A stretch of DNA of 28,733 nt from Larix sibirica (GCA_004151065.3 NWUY0300009662.1:27311-56043), one strand, 5' to 3'; positions 1 through 11,437 are shown, counted from the stretch's first letter. Notes: generated from the letters alone by a model not told the origin. A program made the numbers and translations.

Positions 1-261
1 GAAAGTTATAAAGAGAACATCACTTCATTCTCTCTTCACACAAGTGACTTGAGCACTCAAGACCCAGAATATAGCAGTGGGCCTTGTGCAGATTTGGATG
101 TTGAGCCAAAACCAGATGACTTGGACATCTCTCTTGGTGCACTAAATATTGAGGAACCTAGAAGTGGAATTGGAAATACTTATTCCACTCTACATTCTGC
201 TGCTAATCGTGCTTCTTGTTCTATTTTTGAGGAAGACTATGAAGATGAGGATGACTATTAG
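1..261 (+). CDS. Terminal coding exon of an unidentified gene, open at left edge
   Basis: The frame is open from base 1 and ends with TAG at 259-261, giving the last 86 codons of a protein that continues left of the window. The peptide is hydrophilic and looks like real coding sequence: acidic patches, Ser/Thr-rich stretches, and an acidic C-terminus ending EEDYEDEDDY. There is no membrane segment and no motif I recognise, so no function is given. A TTG at 49 is not a credible start in a plant gene; this is the 3' exon of a spliced gene. AATAAA poly(A) signals lie downstream at 425-430 and 541-546. It lies on the strand opposite TPI and left of TPI exon 2, so it would be nested in TPI intron 2 if TPI is complete. 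A pseudogene fragment is possible. Confidence 0.6.
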   Translation, partial: ESYKENITSFSLHTSDLSTQDPEYSSGPCADLDVEPKPDDLDISLGALNIEEPRSGIGNTYSTLHSAANRASCSIFEEDYEDEDDY

Positions 262-1687
262 TCTGAGCTCATGTTTTACTTCTATTTCTATCTTAGCATG
301 TCCATTGTTCACACTTCACAGTTTGATACATTGTACTTGTAACGTCATACATAAAGGCTAATTTTGGATATATACTATACAGCCTCGTTTATAAAGGCCG
401 TTTTTGGATATTACCACTTGCATGAATAAAATGATATAGACTTGGGTTCATGAGTAAAATGTGATGTTACATGGATGATTTAAATTTTATCTGTATCATT
501 TAACATTTAACACTTGGCAATGTTGCTTGCAGCTAAATCTAATAAATAACTTATGGTTTATGTTTTATAATAATTTTGTCCTTGCTCATGTGTATATATA
601 TATATATCGTGTTTCCCTGTTTCCAAAATTCGAGGTGTCATGTTTCCAACATTTCCTTGTTCCGTCCCCATTTCCTCTTTTTTTGCAACTTAGATATTAA
701 TGTAAACTGGAAATTGGAAATTACATTTGGACATTGGTCATTATTACACCTCCACTCCTTCCTTCATCTCTGTCCTGCCACTCCACCATCCATTAGTGTT
801 TTCCACTTTTCTTCTAGTCCAACCTATTGGTGTAAGTCAAGCAACTTTTAGGTTTTGGGGTGTACATCTCTAACTTTCAGGTTTCAATCAACTACAGCAT
901 TTCCTTTGAAAGAGTTGCCCGTGCTTGTCAAAAAGAAAACATCATGCTATTAAATAAAGCTAAAAAAAGGTTAAACACAAAAGCGACCTCAGGCTTTCTG
1001 GAGGCAATATGGACAGTTACTGAGGAGAAAAAATAGTCAAAGTTTCAATGATGTCCAGTTTATTCATGACTTTGGAACGAGACTAAAGGTCCAGGTCAAA
1101 AACTTGGGTTGACATGTGCCTAATATCTGGAATCTATTATGCTGATTCAGGATAACAATTGTAATTTATAAGCAGAAAGAAATATTGGGATGAAATTATA
1201 TACAATAGTTGGTCTCCTATTCTGGATAAGAAATGATAAGAGCAACTTCCATCAAGACAGAGAAAGAATAACTATTAAAGTACAACCATGTCTCCTTACC
1301 TTAATAAAAAACTCATGATTTCTCTTCAATATTAAAAAAGAAAATACTCTAAATAAGTTTATAAACAGATTGGATTATCTTTTTCATAGGATTTTGTTAC
1401 ATACAAGGTAAGAACAAAAGAACTATTTAATGCTCCAATGAATAAAACAATGCAAATTTATCAAAAAATTGCATCTAAATTTGCTAACAAGCATATGGCT
1501 AGGAAATGAACAATTCTTTCAAAAGTGAACATAGACAACAGTAGACAGCAAAGGAAAGGGCACATGTTCAAGCACTAAATGCTATCATCTTAGCTCTGCC
1601 ACAAGCATTAATAAACAGATTAGACATAAACAATGATTATAAAACTGAAAATATGAAGAGGCATAAGAGATAGGAGAGGATACTTAC
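262..1687. other. 3' flank of the left gene and part of TPI intron 2
   Basis: This AT-rich stretch has no convincing coding sequence on either strand. I looked on the minus strand for the next TPI exon (NGTK..., PPFVYID...) and did not see it, so intron 2 extends at least to base 1. A short (TA)n run lies at about 595-607. The small open frames here have no protein-like features. Confidence 0.5.
425..430 (+). promoter_or_regulatory. Candidate poly(A) signal of the 1-261 gene
   Basis: AATAAA lies 164 bases after the stop codon, in T/A-rich sequence with TTGTA-type upstream elements near 330-340. A second AATAAA is at 541-546. This is the normal layout of a plant 3' end, but AATAAA is common by chance in AT-rich DNA. 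Confidence 0.4.
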
Positions 1688-1714
1688 ACATTTCCAGTTG
1701 CCTCCAACGAAGAA
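1688..1714 (-). CDS. TPI: Plastid triosephosphate isomerase, exon 2 (27-nt micro-exon)
   Basis: On the minus strand this encodes FFVGGNWKC. This is the first beta strand of triosephosphate isomerase and carries the conserved Asn and catalytic Lys of the GNWK motif. The exon is preceded by a T-rich tract and TTGCAG, and followed by a perfect GTAAGT donor. It is phase 0 at both ends, so it joins directly to exon 1, which ends ...MAGTGK. The product interconverts dihydroxyacetone phosphate and glyceraldehyde 3-phosphate in the chloroplast (Calvin cycle and plastid glycolysis). Known plant TPI genes also have an intron just after NWKC. The match of nine residues, both splice sites and phase makes a chance hit unlikely. 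The following exons are not in the window. Confidence 0.87.
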
Positions 1715-2230
1715 CTGCAATTTCAAAGGAATAACAACATATCAATAAGAGCCATTTGCAAGAAAATTCCAAAAAACAATAAAAATTAAGTAACATGCTC
1801 TCTCCCATACACAACCCTGCCTAAAAGGTAATCATTTGGGAAAATCCGGTATTTGGAATAAATGTACACATTTTCCTTCCTAACCTAGCACCAAGTAAAC
1901 TTAATTTAGAACTAGCATATGTTTTTTGGAAAATCATAAAATAGTATATGTGTTTTCCAGCTAGAGAAGCTGCCATAGGGAACAGTTCATTTCTATCATT
2001 CCTAAATGCTCCACAGGAATGTTAAAAATAAATACAAAAGATAGAAGGAAGATGTGGAATATAAACTTTTTTATGAATGAAGTCATTACATACATTGAAC
2101 AAGATCCCCTTGTATGTTTATTCATGTAGTTTATAGTAGCTGCCTTACCTAACTATTCATAACTGATGGCACTTTTATGAAAGTGACTTAACATAATGTG
2201 ACTTTATTACATTAAACTTTAGTATTGAAG

Positions 2231-2500
2231 TGTTAGTACTCCGACAAGGGGCACACTTCCTGATTTCCGTAGATGGCAAGACAGTGTTGACATTCACCTA
2301 ACATCGACAAGGCTGACCCAACGATGTCCCCTTCCTAGGACATTCCTTATAAATAGGGAGTTTGGGTTATTACTTATTCCCAAATACTATAGGAGATTGC
2401 CATGAGTCCCGTATGGCTCTATTTGAATTTTAAATTAACCCAACCCTCGTTTAACCCTACAATTATCCCAGGAATCCATAGTTAAAATGGTATCATATCA
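2231..2500 (+). mobile_element. Possible short LTR (TRIM-like) followed by a primer-binding-like site
   Basis: The block opens with TGTTAGTACTCC and has a TATA-like TATAAATAGGG near 2350. It is followed by TGGTATCA at about 2489, which matches the start of the initiator-Met-tRNA primer site used by many Copia and TRIM elements. No second LTR, coding region or clear CA end plus target duplication was found. It could be a solo remnant or a chance combination. Confidence 0.3.
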
Positions 2501-4060
2501 ATATGCATAGTATATCTGATATTCTTGTTTGTTACTTTTTGGATCATATATATTATAGATACTAGATAGAATATTCTATTGTCAAATTATGATTATCCTT
2601 TATATCATGATGATGTATGTATCATTGTATCTTCAGTTTGCTTGGCAATGAGACAAGCAATGATTAACTACTTCAGATGCACTGTATTGCTATCTACTAT
2701 CACTATTTCCAGTTTTCTATGTTAATGTTTTTGTTTCACGATTCTCATCTACCAATTCAATTGCTAAATCAATGTTACAACTTGCAATGTGAGTTTATTA
2801 ATTGTAATTATTTTTATAAATATAAATTTTTATAGGTTGTTGTCCTCTATGCCATCTAATTAAATTTGGTGGCCCTCTCAAGATGTCCCCAAGCCACACA
2901 GGGCTCCCTACACACAAACTTATCAACAACTTCCTCATAATCTCTCCCTTGTATTGAAACCTACCATTTTCTCACATAGATATAACTGTAAAGTGTGCAT
3001 AGATCCAATCACACAGTAGAACTATAGTTGCAAAAAGTGAGTTATGTGTATTGTCAAACCTTGGTACAAGGACAATTTACTTTGTCGGGTAAATTACTAA
3101 GGCCATAGAAAAGCACACTCCAACAGGGATCTGGTACCTACAATTCACGTTCACAGTTAAGTGTTTTTACAAAAAGTAGTCCACGTGGAGAATGGCATTC
3201 ACTTTCCAAAGGTAAATGGCAAAGGTTCAAAATTTTATGGAACCCTTGCAATTATCAGAGAACATTTTCTATTTTCATGTAATTATTTATTCTTGTCTGA
3301 AATGATATTTCAGATAAAAATCTAAACTTGCTGTATAAACAGCTCATATTTTCAGACAAGCACGAGATTATGTTCTCGCAAAAGGTAATACTGAATTTTC
3401 TCTCCACACTGCACTTCTAACTTAATAGCCCATATTTATCACTAAACTCTTGTACAGCACTATTGTATTCCAACATAGTCATTTACTGGACATGAGATCT
3501 CGATACCAACAGTGAAAAATATGGTCAAAAATGTTGTAGCAATTATCAAAACAAAGATATCTTCAAGTCATTGCCAGAGTTGTAGCAAACAATCCAATTC
3601 TTCGAACTTCCTAAAATTCATAAAAGAGCCCTATCCTGAGCATGAGTTAATTGCATTGATCAGAGAAGTTTCTTGCCTCAGCAATCATCCACTATTCTGC
3701 AGATGTTTGGGCTACTGACTCTCTGAGCACCTCCTCAGGAGATGGATCTCAAAAACATGGCAAAAAAATGGAGCAATGGAGCTTATTCTTTGCACCAATG
3801 GTTTCTTTGTTGTTTCTTTCCTATTCAAGAAGTATAATGAAAAGAGAAACAGAGAAAAACATATAGTTTTTCTCTATTTCTCCAGCAAACAGTAAATTAC
3901 AGCAAGCTAATCTCACTGTAATGTCCATAAAACAGAATTACAGAAGTCGTAAAAATGTCTATTTTAATATGCCTAAGATGCAAGATTGAAAGTTTGTTGG
4001 TGAAGGTGTTCTTTAGAGCAAAATACTAATGAAAACTTAGTGAACCAGTGCCCTTGAGTC
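2501..4060. other. AT-rich intron sequence without recognised features
   Basis: There is no protein with recognisable motifs on either strand, and no strong repeat. A 68-codon plus-strand frame at 3512-3718 has a Cys/Ser-rich product with no family resemblance and is treated as chance. Confidence 0.5.
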
Positions 4061-5390
4061 TAAGATAAGATAAGATAATTTTATTAATGTCCAACCAAAA
4101 GAGTAGGCCAATGGGACTGTTGAATGCAATGATGTCATTACAAAGCAGCACCAAATGGCTCCTATCAATAGCATGAAACTGAAAGTAAAATGAAGAATCT
4201 ATGTTGGAGCCTGAACAAAACCCTCGACTCCAACGCAGACAGCTTCCCTAGGAGAGAGATGTACAAGGGAGATGTATCAAAAGATTGAAGAGCGAATATC
4301 AAATAATAATGATGATGATACAGGTGTATCATGGTCCGCAGGGGCCATCTCTCCTAACATCCGAAGCCGAGTGAAGAAAAATCAATATAGAATGTTGCCT
4401 AGAAAAGGAGGTCGGAGGAGGGCAACAAACTAAGTTGTTGCTGCTAGATGGAAGGAGACCCCCTCCACCAAAGGCTAGGAGATCTAGACTAGCGATACTG
4501 CTAAGAAATCTGGAGATCTCATCTGCCTTAACAGATCTAGACTAGCGATGCTGCTGAGAAATCTGGGAAGAGGGAATGGTTTTGCGAACCTGCACAGATC
4601 CCGAGTCGGGTGCCAAGTTGCTTGTGATATATCTCTTGGTGCCCCTAGCTGGTGGGAGCACTGTAAGAAAGGATGTAATCCTCCGAGTGGAATCCAGTCT
4701 GGGAGGAGGTTGTAGCATGTGGGATCAAAGTCTGAGGGCCTCCTAAATATATTAAGCCAAGCATCTCTTATCAAGATACCTCAAGAAAATAGTAAAAGTC
4801 AACAATCCCTTGAAGAGATGGTGGAAACTCCCACAGATCTCATAATAGATGGGGCAACGAGAAATGACACAGCCAGCAGATTTTATCAGATCGATTAATC
4901 TAGTGATCTGCCTCAACTCTAAGTCTATGCAAGCCAATTCTGAAGTAGCCTAGGGGAATACAAAGGGAGTGCACCCAATGATGAAGTGTGTACATCGTAT
5001 GAGATTGAAATATTGAGACCATCCCTCACCAACATGAAGTGATCGACAGCAAAAGCAATCTTCGAGCATAACCCACCTAGGGGTTGATCCAAGTAACCTA
5101 CACAAACTATCTGTAACTATCATCTCAGATGATCTCATTCAACTCTTGGCCAGTAGGTAGGAGTTGGAAAAGAGCATCCATGGAGTATCTAAATGAGGGA
5201 AGTCAGTCCATCAATATGCCTATTGAATCAAGACAATCCAAGACACCTGTAAACCAACATCAAGTGCGATCGAGAGGACTAGCTAAAGCAATGGACTCTG
5301 TTACCATCCATTTTGCACAAGATGTTCACCATACAAAAGACATCAACCAGCCAAGGACCATCCAATTCCTCATCCAAATCAGGTAGTCTT
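4061..5390 (-). mobile_element. LINE 3' part: C-terminal ORF2 remnant with pentanucleotide tail
   Basis: Conceptual translation of the minus strand, with several stops and shifts, gives the region after the reverse transcriptase of a plant LINE ORF2. It contains segments such as LPSFRYSMDALFQLLPT, the Cys/His pair KICWLCH (around 4863-4884), and a Tyr/Glu-rich stretch near 4800-4850. The minus-strand 3' end is a run of TCTTA units (on the plus strand TAAGA repeated three times at 4061-4075) after an AATAAAATTA stretch. This is a microsatellite-type tail instead of poly(A). The ORF is dead. The resemblance is to a non-LTR family I recognise only by pattern; the clade is not resolved. Confidence 0.65.
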
Positions 5391-7850
5391 CTGCTCAATT
5401 GTATTTTACATTTCCTTTGTCATGGTCAAAGGAGGTTGTTTGTAAAATTTTGAAATCCATTGCATGTGTAAAAGGGCTAGCTCGAGTCAGTCACTCGTAT
5501 TATGGAAATTTTGGAGCTTTTTTCACCTAGATGAACTTAGATCCTAGCGATCCAAGTTTATCCTAATTTTTTCACTCACACATCCGAAGCCAAAGTATGT
5601 TATAATATGGGTGCCTCAGGCTGGTGTCTAAGTCCTTGGAGTCTGATGTCAAAATTGGAGTCACTCACCATGTGCCTAGCAACATGCATGACCTTTTAGG
5701 TCCCTTGGAGGGGTAAAAATGTCAAAAAACTATGTAAAAAGGGGTTAAAGGGGTAAATTATTAAAAGGGGAATATTCCTAGCACCTTTCCCCTCTCATGC
5801 ATGGGTTTCCCCTCATCCAGGGGAGCAAGGTGGCGCCTTCTCTCCTTTCCCATGCATTGAGATCGCCCACTTGCCACACTCACCTAATTCATGCATGTGT
5901 TTGCATGCTCCTTCATCTTAGCATGCATTCTCCTCCAAGGTAGTGCCCCCCCTTGCATGCATGCTCTCCCACATGTAGTGCATTCCCTCCTTGCATGGCA
6001 ATGATATCTCCTCAAACATGCGACGCACCCTCATCCCATGCATCCTAAGTCATAACTCCCTCATGTGGCATATTTTCCTTGCATGGCCTTACGATCTCCA
6101 CCATTAGGTGGCGCATTGTCCTCTCATACATGGAGAAGCTCCCTAGGTTACATTTTCCTATTTAAGGAGGCTCTCCCTCTCTCATTGTTATTGGTTATTA
6201 ATTGGAGAAAGAGCTTTGGTATTGTGTATCTCTCATTTGAGAATAGTGATTAATAAAGCAAGACTTTGGAGGTCGAGTTGTGCACATTGTATAGATGTTT
6301 ATGTTTTGCATGTTATTTAATTGGGGTAACCTATATTGTTGATTAATAGCTAGTTTCTATTTGCTTCTCTATTAGACCTTAGAAGGGGTACTGTTACCCA
6401 GTAGAATAGATCTATTGTTTACAATAGATTTATTTGTAGGTTGTAGGAGAGATCTTTATGTTAAGCATATTTTCAATTGCATATATGCTTATACTAACAC
6501 TCTCTTTCAAGTTGCACCAAGAGAAGCATTTGGAGGGATCCTTTATCCCCTTCTAGTTATTTATTTGCATTTGCAGGTTCTAATCCGATTAGCAAATCGT
6601 GGTTAGCCTTGAGCACCCCCCTTCTCTTGTTGGCCTTTTTCTTGGGACTAGTCCCTCAATACAGTTCTGAAAGCTCGGAACGACCACTAGTCAACCCCCC
6701 TAAGTGCCCATCAAACAAGGCATTTACCTCATCTCTCTCTTGCTTTTATTCTCTATTCATTGTAAGCTTTATTGTTGGCCATAACGACCAGGCATTCTAA
6801 AGGCTACATAGCCTCTTGTAACTAATCCACTAGGGTGGTGGTGTCACATTTCCCCTACCCCCCAAATCACATTTTTGCATCTAACTTCGCATGCTAACTC
6901 CATATACTAATCCCTAACTTAGATTAAATCACATTTACTTTGGTGCACTAAAATTTACCTTGGAATTTTTAGTATTGTTCTCATCCATTACTACATAGAC
7001 ATTATTGCATGCTAGTATACTCTACTTCATTTAGTTCATGCATGTTGTATTACTGTGATTAAAGTAACATTCTAAAACACTTCACATTAACTAAACTTAA
7101 AATTAATCTTTCCTAGAGAAGCATTCCGACGTCTATAAAGATCTACAAGATTGTCATTTTGTGGGCAAATTCTAGGGTTGAGGGACCGACCATATTAGGT
7201 AGTGACCTTTGTGGGACTTGTCAAGTTACACCCCCGTTTGGTGTACTGCATTGGACATCACCTGCAACTTTGATTTAGTACCCCTCTTCCTATACCACAC
7301 TTGGCATCACTGAACCTAGAATCGTTTCCACATACCTTGTGTATATTGGAAACTCCCGTTTCCCTTTAATCCACAAATAACAAACAATCAATCCCTGCAT
7401 CAAGCAAGTTCACAATTCGACGATTCATTTTTCTTTTGTTCCTCCATTTAACAAGCAAGTCAATCCTTGCTCCAGCAAGTTCACAATTTGACTTTGGTTT
7501 TGCTTTCTAGTAATTAGATAACTTTCCCTTTCTGCCGATAAATTAATCTCATAGTTTAGCTTGCAAGTTATTTCAAATCATACCTCTTTTGCCCAATGAA
7601 TAAAGTATTGATCATTATTATACACATGTTGTAAGCTTTGATTTACTTGATTTAGTGATTGCTCATACTACAAGAAAAATTGCATAGTTTTTTTATTAAC
7701 TCCTAAGTTGCTTTTTCCAAAGCAACCATCCTTAGATTTCTTACGGTCTACCTCCCTTGGCTTTTGTTTAGGAGTTGGCCTAAACAAAAGGAGTTCAGTG
7801 TTGTGTGATAGTTGCACCCGACTCGTTGACTTGCCCCTAAGGTGGCTCTC
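5391..7850. mobile_element. LTR-like or unknown block between two LINE pieces
   Basis: The sequence changes character here: C/T-rich with many CATGCA words, a TATTTAAGG box near 6161-6170, and AATAAAGCA near 6254. That order is expected of an LTR with promoter and poly(A) signal. A purine-rich minus-strand run beside TGTGACACCACC near 6852 could be a tract/LTR junction of an element in the other direction. No gag, protease, RT or integrase could be read. The boundaries are approximate, placed where LINE-like translation stops and resumes. Near 7390-7500 an approximate repeat of about 67 bp contains AGCAAGTTCACAATT twice. Confidence 0.35.
7761..7790. repeat. Perfect 12-bp inverted repeat with 6-base loop
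   Basis: CTTTTGTTTAGG at 7761-7772 and its exact complement at 7779-7790 flank AGTTGG. This can form a strong hairpin. It lies about 60 bp from the point where LINE coding resumes and could mark an element end. No role is known. Confidence 0.6.
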
Positions 7851-9190
7851 AGTGAGCTAAGAATTTTCTTAGGTTCGCATGCAGATCTAGGCAGCAACAG
7901 ACTCCAAAGAAAGATTGGCCAAGTATGGGTATCGATAACATCCCTTCATTGAGTCGATAAACCCTATATGTGGAGCATGAGTGAAATAAGGCCAAAAACG
8001 ATCTCAGGCCAAGGGGACCAAGAATCGAATCGAAGTCTACGAGAATGATAGGATGCGATACTATCTACTTGCATTTAATGATGTGCCTAAGGGTCTGCAC
8101 TCTCTTGATTGAAGCCCAATATGACTCTAAAAGACAAGGCCCCCAAACCTCTAAGCCATAGAATATTGTCAGTCAAGCAAGGGTATCCATGAGTGACATC
8201 TTGGGACTAAATGTCTTGGAAGAGGTGCCAAAAATATTATCGCTTGAGAATGGCTAAGGGTCCATAACCCTTGCTGACTCAAGGTTGAAGAGCCTATCTC
8301 AAGACTAAATCAAGGTCCTAAAAATTGCACCCCCAGGTAAGTGTAGGTGTTGGTGATTTCAATCTCCTCCCCTTGGAGAAGAAAGTGATGGTCCAAGAGA
8401 ACCTCTTCGACCTATTGAAGATCATAAACTTGGTTTTACCCAGGTTGATCGCCAACTCTCAAAGGTCACAAAACCATGCCAAAGTATCAAGTTGTCTCTA
8501 CAAATCTTGAGGATGAGGCTAAAAGGACAATATCATCAACAAAGAGTAGAATAGATATGAAGACCTAACGTGGAAGGCATCCATCAACATCTTGTATGTG
8601 ATCATGCAAAAAGAACTTTAGCTCATCAATGTAGATGCAAAAAAGGGGAGACAGGGGGGATCCATGTTTGACCCCAATGGCACTCATGATAAAATCTGAT
8701 GCCCCATGAACAGTGCGAAGACGACCAAGTACTGACTCAACCCCATGAAATGTCGATGTTTCTAAGCCTCTGGAATAGGGCCTCACAAGGAACAAAGTCA
8801 AAGGCCTCCTGAAAGTCTACAAAGTAACAATAAACTTTCAAAGAGCGATGTCGTACTTCCTCAATGATGGCTCGAAGAGTGAGAATGTGATCTGTGGTCT
8901 GTAAGGAGTCTCCTCTCAAGCTCCCTAGAAAGCTTCATATGGAGGATTGTAGCATAAAGCTTTGAGAATGTGTGACCCACCATGATCATCCTATAATTGT
9001 TTAGGTCTATGTTGGGGCCTGATTTGTGGGCCGAGTGAATAGTGTGATGTAACCAAGACAACAGAATACTTGTACATACCACATGGGTTAAATGGACCAA
9101 GCAAGTAACTATCAAAGGTATGGAGACCATGCTTGAAGAAAAAAAGTGAATCTTGCAAAAGAAGATTCGAGGCCTATCCACTCAAATCCT
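7851..9190 (-). mobile_element. LINE reverse transcriptase remnant (ORF2 centre)
   Basis: Read on the minus strand, in order: YRMIMVGHTFSKLYAT (RT block near 8970-9010), DHILTLRAIIEE and KVYCYFVDFQEAFD (8800-8900), the YxDEL-type block GVKHGSPLSPLFCIYIDEL (around 8620-8690), and FVDD at 8529-8543 in the place of the catalytic F/YADD box. TYTYLGVQF and the RT connection region follow. Several stops and frameshifts break it, so it is an inactive copy. It belongs to the same family as the fragments at 4061-5390 and 13500-13815. The 5' part (endonuclease) was not recognised above 9190. It is transcribed in the same direction as TPI. Confidence 0.85.
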
Positions 9191-10009
9191 ATCACGATCA
9201 ATATTAGTGACTTGTGAAACCCTAAGACAATAGAACTTTTAATACATGAAAACCTACTGTTGTCAACAAGAGAATTATGCCTTTATTATCACAAGTTGTA
9301 GGAAAACAAAGTTCTAATAGGTCCAGAAAGCAATAATCCAAGGTACAAAACACTCTATTGGATGAGACAATACTGGTCACGACCCAACAAAGCCAAGTCT
9401 CCACCACTTGTAGCCCATGCTAGTAGCCAATATTAATATCTCTAGGAAGAACACACCAGCTCACCAACTTGAAAAATACAAATCAAACCAAAAAAAGACC
9501 CTTCTCCCTTATGCTTCATACAGTATATAAGAAGAGAATGAGAGAAGATAGAAAAATTAGAAAAGATAGAAATAGCTTTTCGAAGTATAGCACTCCTTTT
9601 TGAATGAAAATAGCATATGCATGAAGAAAATACTCCTCCAGAATATCCCCCTCCTTCCATAATAATCATACCTAAGAGAAAATACACATGCATATGGGTA
9701 ATTAGTAATTACTTATTTTAATGTACTTTTTACATACCAAACCCCACAAATTTTATAAAGAAATAATTCCCTAGAATTAAGCCTTAAAGCATGGGAGGAT
9801 TAATTTAGAAACGTGATTTTAGTCTTTTAAACTAGCAAATTGGGTTAGCTTATGAGGATATTTTTAGGAAAATATAAGGTATATAATAATGGGAGAGTGG
9901 ATAAGGCAAAAAATATCAAGGTGTGGCTTCTAGGTTATTCCACCACAAAGTCAAAGGTCAATTCAACGTCAAATGAGGGATCATCAAGGAGGTTGCATCA
10001 ATCAAGGTC

Positions 10010-10034
10010 ATATATATATATATATATATATATA
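10010..10034. repeat. (AT)n microsatellite
   Basis: About twelve AT units in a row in the TPI intron. This is a simple sequence repeat. Confidence 0.95.
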
Positions 10035-10453
10035 ACCAATATCTCCATGTGGGCCCCACCAAGCAAAAAATAGACCATGCCAAAATACAACCAGTCCCTA
10101 AAAATTCAAAGTGCTCATAATGGCTTGAAATCGAACACTATTGTTGTTTTGCCATAACGGGTCCCCCCACATATCCCCTATTAAAAATAGCACTACTAAA
10201 AATAGGTTGTCCTTGAAAATTGATGAAATTCAAAACATAGCCAATCTTCCAACTAGGTCCTCAAATTTGAAATCGGATTTGTCAATCAGACTAGTTTCTA
10301 AAAGCTACTAAAAATAAGAATTTCTCAAATTTTCCTATAAAATGGACCTTGTGCATTTCTCCCCAACCAATTTCCAAAAAAGTAATCAAATCACGTAAAA
10401 TATAACACTGCAACTCACACTGATTACACTCTATGGGGGTCTTCCACTGTTCC

Positions 10454-10527
10454 ACATAATGTTGCAAACATCATGTCGGCAAAAATATCGATGAGAGGGT
10501 CTTCAACATAATGTTGCAAACATCATG
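10454..10527. repeat. 22-bp direct duplication, 52-bp period
   Basis: The same 22 bases beginning ACATAATGTTGC occur at 10454-10475 and 10506-10527. A shared GGTCTTC lies before each copy. The duplication is exact and probably recent. Confidence 0.85.
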
Positions 10528-11095
10528 AGATGCAAAGATTTTGGTCAAAGATGCATGAGACAATTGAGAAAGGTTGTGTTTTTTACCTTGAAAGTTTGTT
10601 GTTTTCAAAGAAGATGAGGCTCAATCTCAAAACTCTTGCTAAAATTGAAAGACATTTGGGATGAGCAGCAAAACCATGTACAAGCAAGGAAAAAGCAAGC
10701 TGTTAGCTTATTAGGACTGTTCTTGTGACAGCCATGAAATCAGCTCCAAAAACAAGACATTTAACCAATGGAATAACTCTAAAAGCAATAAATGCATCAT
10801 TAACACTATGAAATCGCATAACATCTCAAGTTCAAAAGGAGAGAATAAATAATTTGTCACACCCATGAACTGTAAACATAAATAAAGCATCATATCCACA
10901 AAGATAGCCATCAATGATAAGCTAATTCATTAAATGGAATCACCAGAAGTACTTTGAATGAAGCATGAAAAGTAACAAAAAAACATACACAAAACTATGG
11001 GGCATTCATATATATAGGCATTCCAAACTATCTCTATGTGTAAGCCTTAATCACAACATTATCTTTTTATCATTAAGTCTCTTAAAAATATACTC

Positions 11096-11437
11096 CTAAT
11101 ACTTATCCAACCCCAGTGGATGGGCTGTCTCCTGACCACCATGGCGAGGTTTGGTAGGAATTAACAGGAAAACGTTACAAAAGCAAGAAAACCTGTTTTT
11201 AATAAAATATCCATAGTGCCTAAAAGGCTTCAAAATAACTTTTTCGGAATGTCCTCGGAGCTTAGTAAATTCAAAAGCTTTCATGTAGTTATTTTGCAGT
11301 AAAACAAGATTTTTCAGGCTGGCCTGTAGCAGGCTTTTGTGCTCTGTCAACCTAATGAAGTTTCTTTCTGCACATAAATCTTCATTATTCAAAACTTTTT
11401 CCAGGCTTAACTTTATTCTAGCGTTAGCTTTCTCCAT
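11096..11437 (-). CDS. Uncharacterised 113-codon frame downstream of gypsy integrase
   Basis: The frame runs from an ATG at 11437 to a stop at 11096. The N-terminal 60 residues are Leu/Glu/Lys-rich and could be helical; the middle has KLRGHSEKVILKPF; the end is Pro/Gly-rich. It lies on the same strand and just past the decayed integrase, where the C-terminal part or 3' flank of a gypsy polyprotein would be. I could not match it to a known integrase tail. It may be an element remnant or chance. Confidence 0.3.
   Translation of the reverse strand: MEKANARIKLSLEKVLNNEDLCAERNFIRLTEHKSLLQASLKNLVLLQNNYMKAFEFTKLRGHSEKVILKPFRHYGYFIKNRFSCFCNVFLLIPTKPRHGGQETAHPLGLDKY

Larger units (their letters stand above)
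9191..11095. other. AT-rich intron sequence without recognised genes
   Basis: No coding pattern was seen. It contains an (AT)n microsatellite at about 10010-10034 and a 22-bp exact duplication at 10454-10475 and 10506-10527, listed separately. Scattered small frames have no motif and are treated as chance. Confidence 0.5.

Noticed and set aside
3512-3718. 68-codon Cys/Ser-rich plus frame as a small secreted peptide gene
   Set aside because: No signal peptide, no ordered Cys pattern, and it lies inside the TPI intron without promoter or splice signals.
5129-5386. 85-codon plus-strand frame
   Set aside because: The minus strand here encodes the LINE ORF2 C-terminal region, so this is antisense.
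7665-7690. ACTACAAGAAAAATTGC as a CACTA transposon end
   Set aside because: It lacks the leading CAC (reads CATACTACAAG) and no matching inverted end was found; too weak to list.
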